Source: Pseudomonas sp. ICMP 561 (lineage in GTDB: Bacteria; Pseudomonadota; Gammaproteobacteria; Pseudomonadales; Pseudomonadaceae). From it: a stretch of 64,000 bases of DNA. The notes beneath the pieces were generated by a model that saw only the letters and a program-made list of their open reading frames with translations, made no database searches and was not told where the DNA came from. The stretch's first letter is position 1. Each line of letters opens with the position of its first letter. The translations under genes and the position numbers were made by a program. The stretch is taken from positions 1-64,000 of the forward strand of contig NZ_LKBT01000009.1 of NCBI RefSeq assembly GCF_002699985.1. The letters are read 5' to 3'. Shown here piece after piece: positions 46,124 to 55,104 of this stretch.

Positions 46124-47092
46124 TCAGGGCCGCGGCGCGTAGGCAAAGACGTCGGCACGCATTTGATGTGCATCCATTCCGGCGCTGACCAAGGCGTCGA
46201 GGGTGGCGTAGATCATGGCCGGTGAGCCGCTGGCGTAGACGTGTACCGCCGACAGGTCGTCGATGTCTTCGCAGACGGCTTCATGAAGCATGCCGCATCG
46301 TCCTTCCCAGCCACATAAGTCGCTGACCACTTTGTGAAGGAAGAGGTTAGGCAGTTTTTTCCACTCTTCCCAATGCTTGATCTCGTAGAAGTCGTCCGGA
46401 CGACGCGCGCCCCAGTACAAGTGCACCGGGTGAGCGAAACCTTTCGCGCGGCAGTGTTCGATCAGGCTGTGCATCTGCGCCATACCGGTACCGGCGGCGA
46501 TCAACACCAGCGGGCCATCAGGCAGATCGGCCAGGTGCGTGTCACCAAACGGCAGTTCGACGCGAGCCATCTGATCGCGTTGCAGTTGTTCGATCAGGCT
46601 TTGCGCGCTGGCTTCGCGGACCAGTACATGCATTTCCAGATCGCGACCGCTGTGGGGAGCGGACGCCAGAGAGAACGCCGATTTCTCGCCGCTGTCCTTG
46701 TGGATCATCAAGTACTGACCAGCGTGATAACGCGGCGGCTTGCCTGCCGGGGCACGCAAGCTGACACGCCAGACATCACCACCGACTTCAACGCACTCGC
46801 TTAACTGGCAGGCGAAGGTGCGCACCGGCAGCTCACCGAGAGCGAGCACACCGTCCCATAGCACTTGGCAGTCTTCCAGCGGCTCTGCAAGGCAAGTGTA
46901 GATCTCGCCGTGGGTCAGCTCGTCGTCGGCCTGTTTCACGCGGCCCTGCACCAGCAGCGCCGAGCACACATGGCAGTTGCCGTTGCGACAGCTTTGCGGG
47001 CATTCGTAACCCAAACGTTGCGCGGCATCGAGAATCCGCTCACCGGGCAAGGTTTCCAGCACTGCACCCGAAGGCTGCAAAGTCACGCGCAT
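46124..47092 (-). CDS. Ferredoxin-dependent NAD(P)H reductase (CDP-6-deoxy-delta-3,4-glucoseen reductase-like)
   Basis: A 322-residue protein with an N-terminal plant-type 2Fe-2S ferredoxin domain, whose cysteines are CPQSCRNGNCHVC (about 35-47) plus a later CLAEP, followed by an FAD/NAD-binding ferredoxin-reductase module (PPRYHAGQYLMIHKDSGEKS, then VLIAAGTGMAQMHSLIEHC and YASGSPAMIYATLDALV). It carries electrons from NAD(P)H to the iron-sulfur centre. Its start overlaps the ubiD stop by one base, so it is co-transcribed, perhaps as a reductase for a quinone-pathway step. The database label CDP-glucoseen reductase is by similarity only. Confidence 0.88.
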   Translation of the reverse strand: MRVTLQPSGAVLETLPGERILDAAQRLGYECPQSCRNGNCHVCSALLVQGRVKQADDELTHGEIYTCLAEPLEDCQVLWDGVLALGELPVRTFACQLSECVEVGGDVWRVSLRAPAGKPPRYHAGQYLMIHKDSGEKSAFSLASAPHSGRDLEMHVLVREASAQSLIEQLQRDQMARVELPFGDTHLADLPDGPLVLIAAGTGMAQMHSLIEHCRAKGFAHPVHLYWGARRPDDFYEIKHWEEWKKLPNLFLHKVVSDLCGWEGRCGMLHEAVCEDIDDLSAVHVYASGSPAMIYATLDALVSAGMDAHQMRADVFAYAPRP

Positions 47093-48558
47093 CAATCTAT
47101 TCCTAACTGATTCCAGATTTCGTCGACCCGGCGAGTGGTGGCTTCGTCCTTGACGATCACCCGACCCCACTCACGTGTGGTTTCGCCTGGCCATTTATGC
47201 GTTGCATCCAGCCCCATTTTCGAACCCAGTCCGGAAACCGGTGAGGCGAAATCCAGATAGTCAATCGGCGTGTTTTCGATCATTACCGTGTCGCGCTTGG
47301 GGTCCATGCGCGTGGTAATGGCCCAGATCACGTCGTTCCAGTCCCGGGCATTGATATCGTCGTCGGTGACGATAACGAACTTGGTGTACATGAACTGTCG
47401 CAAAAACGACCATACGCCAAGCATCACGCGTTTGGCGTGGCCAGGGTACTGCTTCTTCATGGTCACCACCGCCATACGGTACGAGCAGCCTTCGGGCGGC
47501 AAGTAGAAGTCGGTGATTTCCGGGAACTGCTTTTGGAGGATCGGCACGAACACTTCGTTCAATGCGACGCCAAGAATCGCGGGCTCATCAGGTGGACGGC
47601 CGGTGTAAGTGCTGTGATAAATCGGCTTGATACGATGAGTGATGCGCTCGACGGTGAACACTGGGAAGCTATCGACTTCGTTGTAATAGCCGGTGTGGTC
47701 GCCGTACGGGCCTTCATCGGCCATTTCGCCGGGATGAATCACGCCTTCCAGAACGATTTCCGCGCTGGCGGGCACTTGCAGGTTATTGCCACGGCTCTTG
47801 ATCAGCTCGGTACGGTTGCCGCGCAGCAAACCTGCGAAGGCATATTCGGAGAGGCTGTCCGGCACCGGCGTCACAGCGCCGAGAATCGTCGCCGGATCTG
47901 CACCCAGCGCAACGGACACCGGGAATGGCTCGCCAGGATGCTTGAGACACCATTCCTTGAAGTCCAGCGCGCCGCCACGATGGCTCAACCAGCGCATGAT
48001 GACTTTGTTGCGGCCGATGACCTGTTGGCGATAAATGCCCAGATTCTGCCGTTCTTTATTCGGACCGCGAGTCACGGTCAGGCCCCAGGTGATCAGCGGG
48101 CCAACGTCGCCAGGCCAGCAGGTCTGAACGGGTAGCATGCCCAGATCCACATCGTCGCCTTCAATGACGATCTCCTGGCAAGGGGCGTCTTTGACAACCT
48201 TGGGGGCCATGGAGATGACTTTTTTGAAGATCGGCAGCTTGGACCAAGCGTCTTTCAAACCCTTGGGAGGCTCGGGCTCTTTGAGGAATGCCAGCAGTTT
48301 GCCGATCTCCCGCAGCTCGCTGACTTCTTCAGCGCCCATGCCCATGGCGACGCGTTCTGGCGTGCCGAACAGGTTGCCCAGCACCGGGATGTCAAAGCCC
48401 ACCGGCTTTTCGAACAGCAGAGCCGGGCCCTTGGCGCGCAAGGTCCGATCGCAGATTTCGGTCATTTCCAACACTGGGGAAATGGGCATCTGAATGCGTT
48501 TCAACTCTCCGCGCTGCTCAAGCTGCTGCACGAAATCCCGTAGATCCTTGAATTTCAT
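47092..48558 (-). CDS. ubiD: 3-octaprenyl-4-hydroxybenzoate decarboxylase
   Basis: A 488-residue prenylated-FMN-dependent decarboxylase of the UbiD family, which acts in ubiquinone biosynthesis. The family is recognisable by [39 protein letters not shown] and the later METAL/substrate-region [20 protein letters not shown]. The cofactor is supplied by UbiX, not present here. The ATG at 48558 matches the usual family start; an in-frame GTG four codons earlier cannot be excluded. It is followed with a one-base overlap by the ferredoxin-type reductase gene. Confidence 0.95.
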   Translation of the reverse strand: MKFKDLRDFVQQLEQRGELKRIQMPISPVLEMTEICDRTLRAKGPALLFEKPVGFDIPVLGNLFGTPERVAMGMGAEEVSELREIGKLLAFLKEPEPPKGLKDAWSKLPIFKKVISMAPKVVKDAPCQEIVIEGDDVDLGMLPVQTCWPGDVGPLITWGLTVTRGPNKERQNLGIYRQQVIGRNKVIMRWLSHRGGALDFKEWCLKHPGEPFPVSVALGADPATILGAVTPVPDSLSEYAFAGLLRGNRTELIKSRGNNLQVPASAEIVLEGVIHPGEMADEGPYGDHTGYYNEVDSFPVFTVERITHRIKPIYHSTYTGRPPDEPAILGVALNEVFVPILQKQFPEITDFYLPPEGCSYRMAVVTMKKQYPGHAKRVMLGVWSFLRQFMYTKFVIVTDDDINARDWNDVIWAITTRMDPKRDTVMIENTPIDYLDFASPVSGLGSKMGLDATHKWPGETTREWGRVIVKDEATTRRVDEIWNQLGID

Positions 48559-48666
48559 TAACCCGGCCACCGATAAAATAGGTTCGTATCGTACCTGCTC
48601 TTAGAGTTCGTGGCAGCTTTGAAGTATCGGGATTGGGTCGCTAATACCAATTCTGGTAATGCATTC

Positions 48667-48759
48667 CTGTGGGAGCGAGGCTTGCCCGCGATGAGGCTGG
48701 ACTCGATTCCAGGTAAAAACCGCGGCGCGCTCATCGCGGGCAAGCCTCGCTCCCACAGG
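48667..48759. repeat. REP-like inverted repeat (GTGGGAGCGAGGCTTGCCCGCG type)
   Basis: The arms CCTGTGGGAGCGAGGCTTGC and GCAAGCCTCGCTCCCACAGG are perfect inverted repeats. It is followed after 11 nt by a REPIN element. Confidence 0.87.
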
Positions 48760-48770
48760 GATTTAGCGCT

Positions 48771-48900
48771 ATTCCGTAGGACCGGCCGGGCGGCGTTCCG
48801 CTTTAGCCGGGAGGACGTCGGGACATTCGCTAAATATCCTTCGGTAGTAATACCGCAGCCGGTCCTACGGGATTGCAGGTGAACATAGAATCTCCCACAG
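48771..48900. repeat. REPIN-like element, inverted twin of 16121-16262
   Basis: In reverse orientation this matches the element near 16.2 kb, including the extra GGAACGCCGCCCGGC block in one arm. It has lost about 13 nt (TTAGCCGGGAGGG) from the other arm. The pair with the extra block is identical over about 73 nt. Confidence 0.8.
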
Positions 48901-48922
48901 GGATTTAGCGCTATTTCAGAAT

Positions 48923-48955
48923 AAAAAAATGGCGCCGGTGAGGGCGCCATTTTTT
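48923..48955 (-). terminator. Intrinsic terminator of rho
   Basis: The minus strand reads AAAAATGGCGCC-CTCACC-GGCGCCATTTTTTT, a 9-bp GC-rich stem flanked by A and T runs. It lies 18 nt past the rho stop codon and could also work on the plus strand. Confidence 0.9.
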
Positions 48956-48972
48956 GTGCTACGTTCTGCCTG

Positions 48973-50232
48973 TTACTTGCGTTTCATCGACAGGAAGAAC
49001 TCGTCGTTGGTCTTGGTCTGCTTCAGCTTGTCGATAAGGAACTCGATAGCAGCGACTTCGTCCATCGGGTGCAGCAGTTTGCGCAGGATCCACATACGTT
49101 GCAGCTCGTCATCGGCGGTCAGCAACTCTTCGCGGCGTGTGCCGGAGCGGTTGATGTTGATCGCCGGGAACACACGTTTCTCAGCGATCTTGCGATCCAG
49201 AGGCAGCTCCATGTTGCCGGTGCCTTTGAATTCTTCGTAGATCACTTCGTCCATCTTCGAGCCGGTTTCAACCAGCGCGGTGGCGATAATGGTCAGCGAG
49301 CCGCCTTCTTCGATGTTCCGTGCTGCGCCGAAGAAACGTTTCGGTTTCTCCAGAGCGTGGGCATCGACACCACCGGTCAGTACCTTGCCGGAGCTAGGAA
49401 TCACGGTGTTGTAGGCACGAGCCAGACGGGTGATGGAGTCGAGCAGGATCACCACGTCTTTTTTGTGTTCGACAAGGCGCTTGGCCTTCTCGATCACCAT
49501 TTCAGCAACCTGTACGTGACGGGTTGGTGGTTCGTCGAACGTCGAGGCAACCACTTCGCCGCGCACGGTGCGCTGCATTTCGGTTACTTCTTCCGGACGT
49601 TCATCGATCAGCAGAACGATCAGATGCACTTCCGGGTTGTTACGCGTGATGTTCGACGCGATGTTCTGCAGCATGATGGTCTTGCCCGCTTTTGGCGGAG
49701 CAACGATCAGGCCGCGCTGGCCTTTACCGATCGGTGCGCACAAGTCGATCACACGGCCAGTGAGGTCTTCAGTGGAACCGTTACCGGCTTCCATCTTCAT
49801 GCGCACGTTCGGGAACAACGGCGTCAGGTTTTCGAAGAGGATTTTGTTCTTCGCGTTTTCCGGACGGTCGTAGTTGATCGTGTCGACCTTTAGCAGTGCG
49901 AAGTAACGTTCGCCTTCTTTCGGTGGACGGATCTTGCCAACGATGGTGTCGCCAGTACGCAGGTTGAAGCGGCGGATCTGGCTCGGCGAGACATAGATAT
50001 CGTCCGGGCCGGCGAGATAGGAAGCGTCTGCAGAGCGCAGGAAACCGAAGCCGTCCTGGAGGATCTCCAGCACGCCATCACCGGAAATTTCCTCGCCGCT
50101 TTTGGCGTGCTTTTTCAGCAGGGAGAAAATCACATCCTGCTTGCGCGAACGGGCCATATTTTCTATGCCCATCTGTTCGGCCATTTCGAGCAGATCGGTA
50201 ATCGGCTTTTGCTTGAGTTCAGTCAGATTCAT
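48973..50232 (-). CDS. rho: Transcription termination factor Rho
   Basis: A 419-residue hexameric RNA-dependent ATPase that ends transcription. The N-terminal RNA-binding domain holds [20 protein letters not shown] (about 49-70), and the ATPase core contains Walker [14 protein letters not shown] near 180, Walker [17 protein letters not shown] and the Q-loop region. It is one of the best conserved bacterial proteins and the assignment is secure. A long leader (about 200 nt) separates it from trxA, consistent with Rho's known autoregulation by its leader. Confidence 0.98.
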   Translation of the reverse strand: MNLTELKQKPITDLLEMAEQMGIENMARSRKQDVIFSLLKKHAKSGEEISGDGVLEILQDGFGFLRSADASYLAGPDDIYVSPSQIRRFNLRTGDTIVGKIRPPKEGERYFALLKVDTINYDRPENAKNKILFENLTPLFPNVRMKMEAGNGSTEDLTGRVIDLCAPIGKGQRGLIVAPPKAGKTIMLQNIASNITRNNPEVHLIVLLIDERPEEVTEMQRTVRGEVVASTFDEPPTRHVQVAEMVIEKAKRLVEHKKDVVILLDSITRLARAYNTVIPSSGKVLTGGVDAHALEKPKRFFGAARNIEEGGSLTIIATALVETGSKMDEVIYEEFKGTGNMELPLDRKIAEKRVFPAININRSGTRREELLTADDELQRMWILRKLLHPMDEVAAIEFLIDKLKQTKTNDEFFLSMKRK

Positions 50233-50429
50233 AGGGGAATGACGTAATCATGTAGGGAGGGGAAAAATTAAGCTTTTTGGGCTTAATGAGGCCGCGCCGC
50301 AGAGAAGGCGACAGGATCGCGTAATAAATCGAAAGGAGAGCGTCGGCGACGGCTAGCAGGGGGCAACGGAGAAGCCGTTGCGGGGCCGAATGTACCACTT
50401 GATTTTCGAGACGTCTAGTATGACGCCAG

Positions 50430-50458
50430 AAAAAAAGCCCCGCAATTTGCAGGGCTTT
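50430..50458 (-). terminator. Intrinsic terminator of trxA
   Basis: The minus strand reads AAAGCCCTGCAAATTGCGGGGCTTTTTT. It is six nt past the trxA stop and separates trxA from the rho leader. Confidence 0.85.
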
Positions 50459-50464
50459 GATACA

Positions 50465-50794
50465 TCAGATGTTAGCGTCGAGGAACGCTGCCAACTGAGA
50501 CTTCGACAGCGCACCCACTTTGGTGGCTTCGACGTTGCCATTCTTGAACAGCATCAGCGTCGGGATACCACGCACGCCATGCTTGGCCGGGGTTTCCTGA
50601 TTTTCGTCAATGTTCAGCTTGGCGATAGTCAGCTTGCCTTTGTAGGTTTCGGCGATTTCGTCCAGAACCGGGGCAATCATTTTGCACGGGCCACACCACT
50701 CAGCCCAGTAATCAACTAGTACAGCACCGTCAGCCTTGAGGACGTCGGCTTCAAAGCTGGCGTCGCTGACATGCTTGATAAGGTCGCTACTCAT
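50465..50794 (-). CDS. trxA: Thioredoxin 1
   Basis: A 109-residue disulfide reductase with the active site [15 protein letters not shown] (Cys near 34 and 37) and the conserved cis-proline region [11 protein letters not shown]. It reduces protein disulfides using electrons from thioredoxin reductase. GGAG precedes the ATG. It is followed by rho on the same strand, as in E. coli and P. aeruginosa, but each has its own terminator. Confidence 0.98.
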   Translation of the reverse strand: MSSDLIKHVSDASFEADVLKADGAVLVDYWAEWCGPCKMIAPVLDEIAETYKGKLTIAKLNIDENQETPAKHGVRGIPTLMLFKNGNVEATKVGALSKSQLAAFLDANI

Positions 50795-50970
50795 GGAGTT
50801 CTCCGAGTTAGTAGGCTAAAAATCGTGGCCCATCATAGCGGGCCTTGCCCCGTTCAGGAAGTCGGCTTTGATTGAGTCTGGCTATAGACGTCCATGAATC
50901 TGGTTATAGGGGGGAGGTTTTTAGTGAGGCCGATCTTCAATCAACGTGAAACTTCAGCCTCAATGCAATT

Positions 50971-51042
50971 TGTAGGAGCTGCCGAAGGCTGCGATGGCGA
51001 TGTATCAGAATGAACGCTTCGCAGCCTTCGGCAGCTCCTACA
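50971..51042. repeat. REP-like inverted repeat (GTAGGAGCTGCCGAAGGC type)
   Basis: The arms TGTAGGAGCTGCCGAAGGCT and AGCCTTCGGCAGCTCCTACA are perfect inverted repeats around a 32-nt loop. It is the intact form of the truncated element at 16025. Confidence 0.88.
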
Positions 51043-51071
51043 GATACGTGTGTTGGCTGCGGATTGACGCC

Positions 51072-51776
51072 CTAGCTCGCTGGCGAAACAAACACGATCC
51101 CGGTTCGTAGCGCCGCATTACGAATGTGCTCGTGCATGGCCTTTTGCGCGGGGCCTGAGGAGTGGCGGACGAGGGCGCGGAGGATCTTGCGGTGCTCCTG
51201 CCAGGTCTCCATGGCTCTTGAGGGGCGGATGAAAGGCATCTTCTGGCTCTCAAGGAAGATATCGGCTCCCGCCGTGATAATGCCGAGCATGGCCTGGTTG
51301 CCGCTGGCGATCAGTATGTGTCGATGAAACTCGAAATCCAGTCGCGAGGCGGCTTCGAAATCCCCGGCGCGCAGTTCCAGTCGCATGGCTTCGACGTTGT
51401 CTTCCAGGACGTCACGCTCATCGGCGGTTAGGGTCACCGCGGCCAGCCCTGCAGCAAAGCCTTCCAGCGCATAACGCAACTGAAACGTATCGGCCGGTGA
51501 AACGTGTTTATCGAAAGGCCAGGAAAAACCACCTGTGCGCTTTTCTGGTTCAGAAATAGCCTGAACGAAGACGCCTTTGCCTGGCTGCACGCTGATCACG
51601 CCAAGTGCGCTGAGCGACGACAACGCTTCGCGCAAGGATGCACGACTGACGCCCAGCAACGCGGCGAGATCACGCTGCGAGGGCAGGCTGTCACCCGGCA
51701 TATAGCCTTGCTCGACGATCAATTTGCGGATCGCTCTCAGGGCTGATTCGGGTACGGCAAGTGGGCTATGGGGCAT
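51072..51776 (-). CDS. FadR/GntR-family transcriptional regulator (FCD domain)
   Basis: A regulator of about 234 residues. The winged helix-turn-helix lies at about 15-80 (MPGDSLPSQRDLAALLGVSR, then ASLREALSSLSALGVI) and an FCD ligand domain at about 95-225. It is divergent from the amino-acid ABC operon, and a perfect 15-bp palindrome typical of FadR-subfamily operators lies between them. It is therefore a probable repressor of the transporter, with the substrate as a likely ligand. A GTG start one codon earlier is possible. Confidence 0.91.
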   Translation of the reverse strand: MPHSPLAVPESALRAIRKLIVEQGYMPGDSLPSQRDLAALLGVSRASLREALSSLSALGVISVQPGKGVFVQAISEPEKRTGGFSWPFDKHVSPADTFQLRYALEGFAAGLAAVTLTADERDVLEDNVEAMRLELRAGDFEAASRLDFEFHRHILIASGNQAMLGIITAGADIFLESQKMPFIRPSRAMETWQEHRKILRALVRHSSGPAQKAMHEHIRNAALRTGIVFVSPAS

Positions 51777-51902
51777 CACTGTTCAGGCCAGTCAGTCCGC
51801 GAAAAGTCCTTTTTATAACCATCCGTGCATTCCGGCAAGCGACGCCCAAGCCTAGGGCGGTCGGGCTTATCGGCGCTCCAAAGCGGGGCGTGACAAGGTC
51901 TT

Positions 51903-51917
51903 ACTGGTCAGACCAGT
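51903..51917. promoter_or_regulatory. Palindromic FadR-type operator
   Basis: ACTGGTC-A-GACCAGT is a perfect 7-bp palindrome around one base. It fits the TGGTNNNACCA pattern of FadR-subfamily GntR operators (PdhR, LldR). It lies 125 nt before the transporter's first gene and 127 nt before the regulator's start, so it could control both. A weaker half-site copy, CCAGTCAGTCC, lies near 51788. Confidence 0.6.
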
Positions 51918-52027
51918 CAGGCCGAAAAAAGCCGCGACGCCTTGGTTTATGGCTCCGAATCAACGGATGGCATGGGCTGTGCACTGAGGATCGGACAAAC
52001 ACCTTTCGTCCTTCACGGAGTCTTCCT

Positions 52028-52813
52028 ATGACCAAGCGTTACAGCGCTCTGCTTACTGCCCTGTTTGCCAGCCTCATGCTCAGCCAGGCACCAGCCCACG
52101 CCGATGGTCTGGACGACGTCGTGAAACGCGGCACGTTGAAAGTTGCCGTCCCGCAAGACTTCCCGCCGTTTGGCTCGGTGGGCCCGGACATGAAACCGCG
52201 TGGTCTGGACATCGACACCGCGAAGCTGATCGCTGACCAGCTCAAGGTCAAATTGGAACTGACGCCGGTCAACAGCACCAACCGTATCCCGTACCTGACC
52301 ACCGGCAAAGTGGATCTGGTGATCTCCAGCCTCGGCAAGAACCCTGACCGTGAAAAAGTGATCGACTTTTCCAAGGCCTACGCGCCTTTCTACCTGGCGG
52401 TATTCGGTCCACCTGAAGCGTCGATCAAAGGTCTGGACGATCTGAAAGGCAAAACCATCAGCGTGACGCGTGGTGCCATCGAAGACATCGAGCTGACTGC
52501 TGTTGCACCGAAAGAAGCGACCATTAAGCGCTTCGAAGACAACAACTCCACGATTGCGGCCTATCTGGCTGGTCAGACTGACCTCATCGCCAGCGGCAAC
52601 GTGGTGATGGTTGCGATCAGCGAGAAGAACCCGAAGCGCATCCCTGAGCTGAAAGTGAAACTCAAGGATTCGCCGGTCTACGTCGGCGTGAACAAAGGTG
52701 AGGCGACGTTGCTGGCGAAGGTCAACGAAATCATTGATGCCGCCAAAAAAGACGGCGCACTGGAGAAGAACTCCCAGACCTGGCTCAAGCAGCCTCTGCC
52801 CGCTGACCTCTGA
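52028..52813 (+). CDS. Amino-acid ABC transporter substrate-binding protein
   Basis: A 261-residue periplasmic protein of the HisJ/GlnH family (SBP_bac_3): signal peptide (MTKRYSALLTALFASLMLSQ, cleaved after AHA), then RGTLKVAVPQDFPPFGSVGP and RGLDIDTAKLIADQL, with the conserved ligand block DLVISSLGKNPDREKVIDFS. Such proteins capture polar amino acids. The ATG follows GGAG by about 9 nt. It is the first gene of a four-gene operon with two permeases and an ATPase. The exact amino acid is unknown. Confidence 0.94.
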   Translation: MTKRYSALLTALFASLMLSQAPAHADGLDDVVKRGTLKVAVPQDFPPFGSVGPDMKPRGLDIDTAKLIADQLKVKLELTPVNSTNRIPYLTTGKVDLVISSLGKNPDREKVIDFSKAYAPFYLAVFGPPEASIKGLDDLKGKTISVTRGAIEDIELTAVAPKEATIKRFEDNNSTIAAYLAGQTDLIASGNVVMVAISEKNPKRIPELKVKLKDSPVYVGVNKGEATLLAKVNEIIDAAKKDGALEKNSQTWLKQPLPADL

Positions 52814-52842
52814 TAGCTGCTCACTGATTTCGGAGGCTGCCA

Positions 52843-53508
52843 ATGGCTTACAACTTTGACTTTGTACCGGTCATGCAGAACGCCGATCTGCTACTGCGCG
52901 GGGCGCTGTTTACCCTGGAGTTGACCGCCATTGGCACTGTGCTCGGGGTTGGTCTGGGTATTGTCGGTGCCATCGTGCGGGCCTGGAAGATTCAGCCGTT
53001 CTCGGCGATTTTCGGGGTCTACGTTGAGCTGATACGCAACACGCCGTTCCTGGTTCAATTGTTCTTTATCTTCTTCGGGCTGCCGTCTCTGGGCCTGCAG
53101 ATTTCCGAATGGCAGGCCGCGATTCTGGCCATGGTGATCAATCTGGGTGCTTACTCAACGGAGATTATCCGCGCAGGTATCCAGGCGATTCCCAAAGGTC
53201 AGCTTGAAGCCGCCGCCGCGTTGGCGATGACTCGCTTCGAGGCGTTCCGCTACGTTGTATTGATTCCAGCGCTGGGGAAGGTCTGGCCGGCATTGAGCAG
53301 CCAGATCATTATCGTGATGCTCGGTTCGGCAGTCTGTTCGCAGATTGCCACCGAGGAGTTGAGCTTCTTCGCCAACTTTATTCAGTCACGTAATTTCCGC
53401 GCCTTCGAGACGTACATCGTCACGACGCTGATTTACCTCTTTATGGCGCTGATGGTTCGCCAGCTTCTGGCCTGGATCGGTCGTCGCTACATTTCGAGGA
53501 AAGGCTGA
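52843..53508 (+). CDS. Amino-acid ABC transporter permease, subunit 1
   Basis: A 221-residue inner-membrane permease of the HisM/GltJ type with about five membrane helices. The coupling-helix signature is present as AIPKGQLEAAAALAMTRFEA (about 130-150). It pairs with the next gene's product to form the channel. It begins 29 nt after the binding-protein stop and its stop overlaps the next start codon by one base. Confidence 0.94.
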   Translation: MAYNFDFVPVMQNADLLLRGALFTLELTAIGTVLGVGLGIVGAIVRAWKIQPFSAIFGVYVELIRNTPFLVQLFFIFFGLPSLGLQISEWQAAILAMVINLGAYSTEIIRAGIQAIPKGQLEAAAALAMTRFEAFRYVVLIPALGKVWPALSSQIIIVMLGSAVCSQIATEELSFFANFIQSRNFRAFETYIVTTLIYLFMALMVRQLLAWIGRRYISRKG

Positions 53509-54155
53509 TGGATTTCACCCTTTGGGATGTTGTGCGCAACCTGCTCACCGGTTTGCAGTGGACGCTGGCCCTTTCGCTGGTGGCATTCATTGGTGGCGGT
53601 GCGATTGGGCTACTGGTCATGTGCATGCGCATTGCCAAACTTAATGCGCCAAGAGTTATTGCCAAGGTCTACATCGAGCTGTTCCAGGGTACGCCGCTGC
53701 TGATGCAGTTATTCCTGGTTTTTTTCGGTGTGGCTTTAATGGGCTTGGATATTTCGCCTTGGGCCGCTGCTGCGCTGGCTTTGACACTGTTTACCAGCGC
53801 TTACCTGGCTGAGATCTGGCGCGGTTGCGTCGAGTCGATTGCCAATGGCCAGTGGGAGGCGTCTGCCAGTCTCGCGATGACCCCGCTGGAGCAACTGCGT
53901 TACGTGATTCTCCCTCAGGCGCTGCGTATTGCCGTCGCGCCTACGGTCGGGTTCTCGGTGCAAGTCGTCAAAGGCACTGCGGTGACTTCAATCATTGGTT
54001 TTACCGAATTGACCAAAACCGGCGGCATGCTCGCCAACGCTACGTTCCAGCCCTTCATGGTGTATGGCTTCGTCGCTCTGGGCTACTTCATGCTCTGCTA
54101 TCCCCTGTCCCTCAGTGCCCGTTACCTGGAAAGGAGACTGCATGCCTCTGCTTAG
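53508..54155 (+). CDS. Amino-acid ABC transporter permease, subunit 2
   Basis: A 215-residue inner-membrane permease of the GltK/GlnP type. It has about five membrane helices and the coupling-helix signature IANGQWEASASLAMTPLEQL. Both permease genes follow each other with overlapping stop/start codons, the usual sign of translational coupling. Its end overlaps the ATPase start by 14 bases. Confidence 0.93.
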   Translation: MDFTLWDVVRNLLTGLQWTLALSLVAFIGGGAIGLLVMCMRIAKLNAPRVIAKVYIELFQGTPLLMQLFLVFFGVALMGLDISPWAAAALALTLFTSAYLAEIWRGCVESIANGQWEASASLAMTPLEQLRYVILPQALRIAVAPTVGFSVQVVKGTAVTSIIGFTELTKTGGMLANATFQPFMVYGFVALGYFMLCYPLSLSARYLERRLHASA

Positions 54156-54879
54156 AATTTCCGCGCTGCATAAATACTACGGCGACCACCACGTCCTCAA
54201 AGGCATCGATCTGACGGTTGAAGAAGGTCAGGTCGTGGCGATCATCGGCCGTAGTGGCTCGGGTAAAAGTACGCTGCTGCGTACGTTGAACGGGTTGGAG
54301 TCGATCAACGACGGCGTTATCGAAGTCGATGGCGAGTACCTGGACGCCGCCCGTGCGGACCTGCGCTCGCTGCGGCAGAAAGTCGGCATGGTCTTCCAGC
54401 AGTTCAACCTGTTCCCGCATTTGAGTGTTGGCGAGAATGTGATGCTGGCGCCTCAGGTGGTGAAGAAGGTTTCGAAAGCTGAAGCCAGAAAGATTGCCAA
54501 AGAGATGCTGGAACGTGTCGGGCTGGGTGAGAAGTTCGACGCTTTCCCTGATCGTCTTTCAGGTGGCCAGCAGCAGCGCGTTGCGATTGCTCGTGCGCTG
54601 GCGATGTCGCCGAAGGTCTTGCTCTGCGATGAAATCACCTCGGCGCTGGACCCGGAATTGGTCAACGAAGTGCTGAGCGTGGTGCGCCAACTGGCGAAGG
54701 ACGGCATGACGCTGATCATGGTGACCCACGAAATGCGTTTCGCCCGGGAAGTGGGCGACAAGCTGGTGTTCATGCACCAGGGCAAAGTGCATGAAGTGGG
54801 CGATCCGAAGATTTTGTTCGCTAACCCGAGAACGCCAGAGCTGGCGAATTTTATCGGGTCGGTGGAGCAGGGGGCTTAA
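54142..54879 (+). CDS. Amino-acid ABC transporter ATP-binding protein
   Basis: A 245-residue ATPase of the GlnQ/HisP type with all motifs: Walker A GRSGSGKST near residue 38, Q-loop VFQQFNLFPH, ABC signature LSGGQQQRVAIARAL, Walker B LLCDEITSALDPE and the switch histidine in TLIMVTHEMRFA. It powers uptake by the two permeases encoded upstream. AAGGAG precedes the ATG at 54142. Confidence 0.96.
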   Translation: MPLLRISALHKYYGDHHVLKGIDLTVEEGQVVAIIGRSGSGKSTLLRTLNGLESINDGVIEVDGEYLDAARADLRSLRQKVGMVFQQFNLFPHLSVGENVMLAPQVVKKVSKAEARKIAKEMLERVGLGEKFDAFPDRLSGGQQQRVAIARALAMSPKVLLCDEITSALDPELVNEVLSVVRQLAKDGMTLIMVTHEMRFAREVGDKLVFMHQGKVHEVGDPKILFANPRTPELANFIGSVEQGA

Positions 54880-54897
54880 GTCGACTGCAGCATTCCC

Positions 54898-54988
54898 GGT
54901 GGGAGCGAATTTATTCGCGAAGACGGTTAGTCAGGCGATAGATATGTATTGGATGATTGGCCTCTTCGCGAATGAATTCGCTCCCACA
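54898..54988. repeat. REP-like inverted repeat (GTGGGAGCGAATTTATTCGCG type)
   Basis: The arms GGTGGGAGCGAATTTATTCG and CGAATGAATTCGCTCCCACA are inverted repeats with two mismatches. It ends the transporter operon. Confidence 0.85.
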
Positions 54989-55002
54989 GAGACCGAGCTT
55001 CC

Positions 55003-55096
55003 CCGTAGGACCGGCTTTAGCCGGGAGGGCGTCGGGGTATTCGCCAAATTTTTTCGGCAGAAATACTGCCCTCCCGGCTGAAGCCGGTCCTACGGG
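55003..55096. repeat. REPIN-like element (GTAGGACCGGCTTTAGCCGG type)
   Basis: The arms CCGTAGGACCGGCTTTAGCC and GGCTGAAGCCGGTCCTACGG are inverted repeats with one mismatch (TAAAGCC replaced by TGAAGCC). It lies nine nt from the CYTH gene's stop codon. Confidence 0.85.
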
Positions 55097-55104
55097 GCGC
55101 TTGC

